Source: Streptomyces sp. NRRL S-455 (lineage in GTDB: Bacteria > Actinomycetota > Actinomycetes > Streptomycetales > Streptomycetaceae). Taken from it: a DNA stretch of 64,000 nucleotides. Position numbers and translations under genes: made by a program. Where the stretch lies: positions 1-64,000 of the forward strand of contig NZ_JOCT01000022.1 of the NCBI RefSeq assembly GCF_000717875.1. The letters are read 5' to 3'. Positions within the stretch are counted from its first letter, which is position 1, and the number at the start of each line of letters is the position of its first letter. Shown one piece after another: positions 61,676-64,000 of the stretch. Below the pieces are notes generated by a model. It worked only from the letters and a program-made list of their open reading frames with translations. It had not been told where the DNA came from and searched no databases.

Positions 61676-63012
61676 CAGGCGCCCCCGTTGATCAGCTTGA
61701 CCACCTTGCCGCTGAACGAACGCGGCGTCTCGTTGCCCGCCTTGAGCATCTTGTCCACCATCACCGGGAGCTCTCGGGCGACCTTCGCGTTGCTGGCGAT
61801 CGCGCTGGGGACGGCGTAGCCCTTGGCCGCGACGTCGTTGAACAGGCTGCCGTGCGCGGGAACGTTGCCCTCGGTGACGACGTCGTCCAGACCCTTGATC
61901 GACGGCACCGCGTTGCCGCCGCCGGACAGGCGGAACCTCTGCCCCTCGGCGTTCAGGAAGTTGCCGAGGAACTCCAGCGCCTTGGCCTGGTTCTTGGACT
62001 TGGCGTTGACCGACAGCGCCGCCGTGTTGACCGGTACCGGCATGACGTCCTTACCGGACAGGGAGGGCAAGGGGGCGATATCGAAGCCGAACTTGACCTT
62101 TTTCATGTTCGGCAGGATGACGCGGGGGTAGGTGAGGCAAGCCAGCTGCCCGGCGTAGAACAGCACGTCAGGGCCCTGTCCCTGCGGGAGGGCGCCGGAG
62201 TAGGTGATGTTTCCCGACTTCAACTGCTCGAACAGCCACGCCAGCGCCTCCTGGGACTTGGGGTCGGCGTCGAACACCGCCTTACCGGACTCGTCGAAGA
62301 GCGTCCCGCCGAAGGTGGACATCCAGCCGAACCAGTCGAACCAGTTGCTGCCATTGAGTACCAGACCCCTCTTCTTGGTGGAGCGGACCTTGTCGAGCAG
62401 GTCGGTCAGCGCGTCCTGGGTCCAGGTGCCCGCCTCGAACCGGGCAGCCGGGTCGGTACTGACGCCCGCCTCGGCCAGGAGGTCCTTGTTGAACCAGAAC
62501 ACCAGCGGACTGCAGTCCACCGGCAGCCCGAACAGCCCGGGGCTGCCGTCCGCGGGCCTGCACCACCGGTACAGCCCCTCGTGGAAGTCATCGAGCTTGA
62601 CCGCGGCGTCGCCACTGTCCAGGTAGTCGGTGAGGTCGAGCACCTGCTTGGTCTCGATCAGCTTGGCCATGTAGATGTCACCGACGTAGAAGGCGTCCGG
62701 AGCAGCGCCGGCCGACAGTTGCGGCAACAGCTTGGAGAGGTAGTCACCCACGACCTGTTGGTAGGTGACCTTCACGCCCAGTTCCTTGGTCATCTCCTCG
62801 GAGAACCGACGGAACACCTCCGACTGGGGCGGCCCGTCCCAACCCGCCCACTTCAGTCCAGGTCCACCCGCTGCGGAACTGCCGCCGCATGCCGCGAGCG
62901 CGGGCGCGGCGGCCAGACCGAGACCGGCGAACATGCCCGCCTTGAGGAGGTTGCGTCGGTCCATGGCCGAGGCGGCAGCCGCCTCCCTGATCACGTTCTT
63001 GCGTCTGAACAC
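61675..63012 (-). CDS. ABC sugar importer, substrate-binding lipoprotein
   Basis: A 445-residue family-1 binding protein. From GTG 63012 (AAGGGA 5 nt upstream) the signal contains DRRNLLKAGMFAGLGLAAAP with a twin-Arg and a lipobox ending at Cys42 (ALAAC). The signal would be more usual if translation began at the internal ATG 62964, but that has no ribosome site. The mature domain shows GAAPDAFYVGDIYMAKLIET and TYPRVILPNMKKVKFGFDIA. It leads the operon binding protein - MalF - MalG - GH65 - GH3. The ligand is probably a gluco-oligosaccharide, judged from the enzymes. Confidence 0.92.
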   Translation of the reverse strand: MFRRKNVIREAAAASAMDRRNLLKAGMFAGLGLAAAPALAACGGSSAAGGPGLKWAGWDGPPQSEVFRRFSEEMTKELGVKVTYQQVVGDYLSKLLPQLSAGAAPDAFYVGDIYMAKLIETKQVLDLTDYLDSGDAAVKLDDFHEGLYRWCRPADGSPGLFGLPVDCSPLVFWFNKDLLAEAGVSTDPAARFEAGTWTQDALTDLLDKVRSTKKRGLVLNGSNWFDWFGWMSTFGGTLFDESGKAVFDADPKSQEALAWLFEQLKSGNITYSGALPQGQGPDVLFYAGQLACLTYPRVILPNMKKVKFGFDIAPLPSLSGKDVMPVPVNTAALSVNAKSKNQAKALEFLGNFLNAEGQRFRLSGGGNAVPSIKGLDDVVTEGNVPAHGSLFNDVAAKGYAVPSAIASNAKVARELPVMVDKMLKAGNETPRSFSGKVVKLINGGA

Positions 63013-63137
63013 AGTCGTCCCTTCCGCTGGCGGTACGTCGCCGTAGAGCAGCCCTTGTTCGTTTCGCCGCGTCACGGCGCCTGGTCGAGCTTGTGGGCGC
63101 AGGTTCGCGGGCCCTCGGTGTCATCGGTATGACTTCT

Positions 63138-63187
63138 GTGTTACCGATAAAACGGGGACCGTAGGGGCGTTTGCCACAGCAAGTCAA
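63138..63187 (-). promoter_or_regulatory. Promoter and operator of the GH65/GH3 sugar operon
   Basis: On the minus strand TTGACT (63187-63182), 18 nt, TACGGT (63163-63158), immediately followed by GTTTTATCGGTAACAC (63153-63138). The plus-strand form of this operator, GTGTTACCGATAAAAC, matches the site at the LacI gene start at 13 of 16 positions. ATCGGTA (63123-63129) adds a further half-site. The 63188-63414 stretch beyond holds no gene I can see. Confidence 0.65.
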
Positions 63188-63414
63188 GAGGTCTGCGTCG
63201 ATGAGCCGGCGACCGTCGGCGTGCCGCCCACACCCGCGCATCACGAGGAGGGGCCCGGCGCCATCGCTGACTAAATCCCGAAATACCCACTGGCCTCGCT
63301 GGGTTCATCGCGACGCAAGGCATGCCCGTGACACGCCGAGGGACGCTCCCCGAGGGTTTGCAGCGATCTTGCGGCCTGATCGGCGCAACGATACGGACGG
63401 GCGAATCGAGCATC

Positions 63415-63470
63415 TTGACTGTCGCGCTTGCCGCCCACCAGAATGAGCGAATGGGTTTTACCGATCAACC
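63415..63470 (+). promoter_or_regulatory. LacI-gene promoter with downstream operator
   Basis: TTGACT (63415-63420), 18 nt, CAGAAT (63439-63444), placing transcription start at about the ATG of 63451, so the message is probably leaderless. GTTTTACCGATCAACC (63455-63470) overlaps the first codons; it also forms ACCGAT-N5-ATCGGT with 63471-63476. This suggests autoregulation. Confidence 0.6.
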
Positions 63471-64000
63471 ATCGGTTCCGCAGCGTGGCCGCAAACCGGC
63501 CGCCAAGGGGACGTCCGGGTCGTCAAGGCCGACCATGGCCATGGTGGCGGCGCGGGTGGGAGTCTCCAAGCAGACCGTTCACTACGCCTTGAACTCACCG
63601 GACCGTCTCAGCCCAACAACGTTGCGTCGGGTCCTCAAAGCGGTGGACGAGTTGGGTTATCGACCCAACCAGGCTGCGCGTTCGCTGCGAACGCAGTCTC
63701 CACGAGCCGTGGGCTTTCGGCTGTTGCCGACCACCGAACGTCAGTCGGGCGGGGTATGGGCGAGCTATCTCTACGAACTCTCGGTGGCGGCGCACCGAGC
63801 CGACCACGCGGTCTTCTGCCACCCCGCCGCCACCGACGAGGAAGAGATCCAGGTCGTCCAGGAGGCCTTCAGCACGAACACCGTCGACTGCTTCGTGATC
63901 ACTTCCATCCAGGATCACGACCCTCGTATCCCTTTCCTGCTGGAACGCGGCATTCCTTTCGTCTCCTTCGGACGCCCCTGGGGTCATCCCATGTCGGACA
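63451..64000 (+). CDS. LacI-family transcriptional regulator (3' end beyond window)
   Basis: A frame open from ATG 63451 to the window end, 183 codons. The LacI headpiece is MAMVAARVGVSKQTVHYALN, then SPDRLSPTTLRRVLKAVDEL and GYRPNQAARSLRTQSPRAVG, followed by the periplasmic-binding-like domain (VDCFVITSIQDHDPRIPFLL). Residues 1-28 are a basic lead. There is no Shine-Dalgarno sequence and the promoter suggests a leaderless message. 16 of the first 59 codons end in A or T, against 7 of the first 59 in tkt, so its codon use is less GC-biased. It diverges from the GH65/GH3 operon and very likely represses it. Confidence 0.9.
   Translation, partial: MGFTDQPSVPQRGRKPAAKGTSGSSRPTMAMVAARVGVSKQTVHYALNSPDRLSPTTLRRVLKAVDELGYRPNQAARSLRTQSPRAVGFRLLPTTERQSGGVWASYLYELSVAAHRADHAVFCHPAATDEEEIQVVQEAFSTNTVDCFVITSIQDHDPRIPFLLERGIPFVSFGRPWGHPMSD

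Overview
The window is chromosomal DNA from a Streptomyces-like actinomycete. The evidence is very high GC with strong G/C bias at third codon positions, many GTG starts and ATGA/GTGA gene overlaps, two sugar importers with no ATPase gene nearby, several Tat signals, and the gene order transketolase - transaldolase - zwf - opcA - pgi - gnd. From memory, this order and the nearby phosphopantetheinyl transferase/phosphoesterase pair resemble one end of the S. coelicolor chromosome (the SCO66xx region); I could not check this. No tRNA, rRNA, CRISPR array, insertion sequence or phage module was seen.

Layout. (1) 0-8 kb: the end of a flavin/iron-sulfur amino-acid oxidase operon; an MmyB-type ligand-binding protein without a DNA-binding domain, divergent from an XRE regulator/ImmA-IrrE peptidase pair; an 80-aa gene behind a DNA-damage-type (PafBC/RecA-independent) promoter; a phosphopantetheinyl transferase/phosphoesterase pair; an ATP-grasp enzyme; and a sulfotransferase. 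(2) 8-27 kb: a large sugar locus with a DeoR regulator, GH4, GH38 and GH29 glycosidases on the minus strand, and on the plus strand a PfkB kinase, an ABC importer, an alkaline-phosphatase-type phosphodiesterase, a GH2 beta-galactosidase, a Tat-exported calcineurin-like phosphoesterase with a LamG-like domain, and a Tat-exported PHP phosphoesterase. The pairing of exo-glycosidases with three unrelated phosphoesterase folds suggests a phosphorylated glycan as substrate. (3) 27-37 kb: nucleotidyltransferase, PaaX regulator, a CoA-ester catabolic operon (MaoC, acyl-CoA ligase, amidohydrolase, SDR) under a divergent MarR gene, then MFS transporter - secreted hydrolase - IclR. (4) 37-41 kb: a minus-strand redox operon (SRPBCC, phytoene-desaturase-like FAD enzyme, SDR, DUF2236/MpaB oxygenase). 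(5) 41-44 kb: a secreted GH16 glucanase behind a perfect GAGAGCGCTCTC operator, and an AraC regulator. (6) 44-54 kb: the pentose phosphate operon, in which pgi has lost its 3' end and reads out of frame into gnd, followed by a phosphoglycerate-mutase-like gene and a beta-helix-like membrane protein. (7) 54-64 kb: a less GC-biased sugar operon (binding protein, two permeases, hydrolase-type GH65, GH3) next to a divergent LacI gene cut by the window edge.

Recurring themes are short G/C-rich palindromic repeats inserted in frame into coding sequences (an inverted pair in the phosphodiesterase and beta-galactosidase genes, and a related one in the IclR gene), operators read directly from inverted repeats over TTGAC-type promoters, and apparently leaderless starts.
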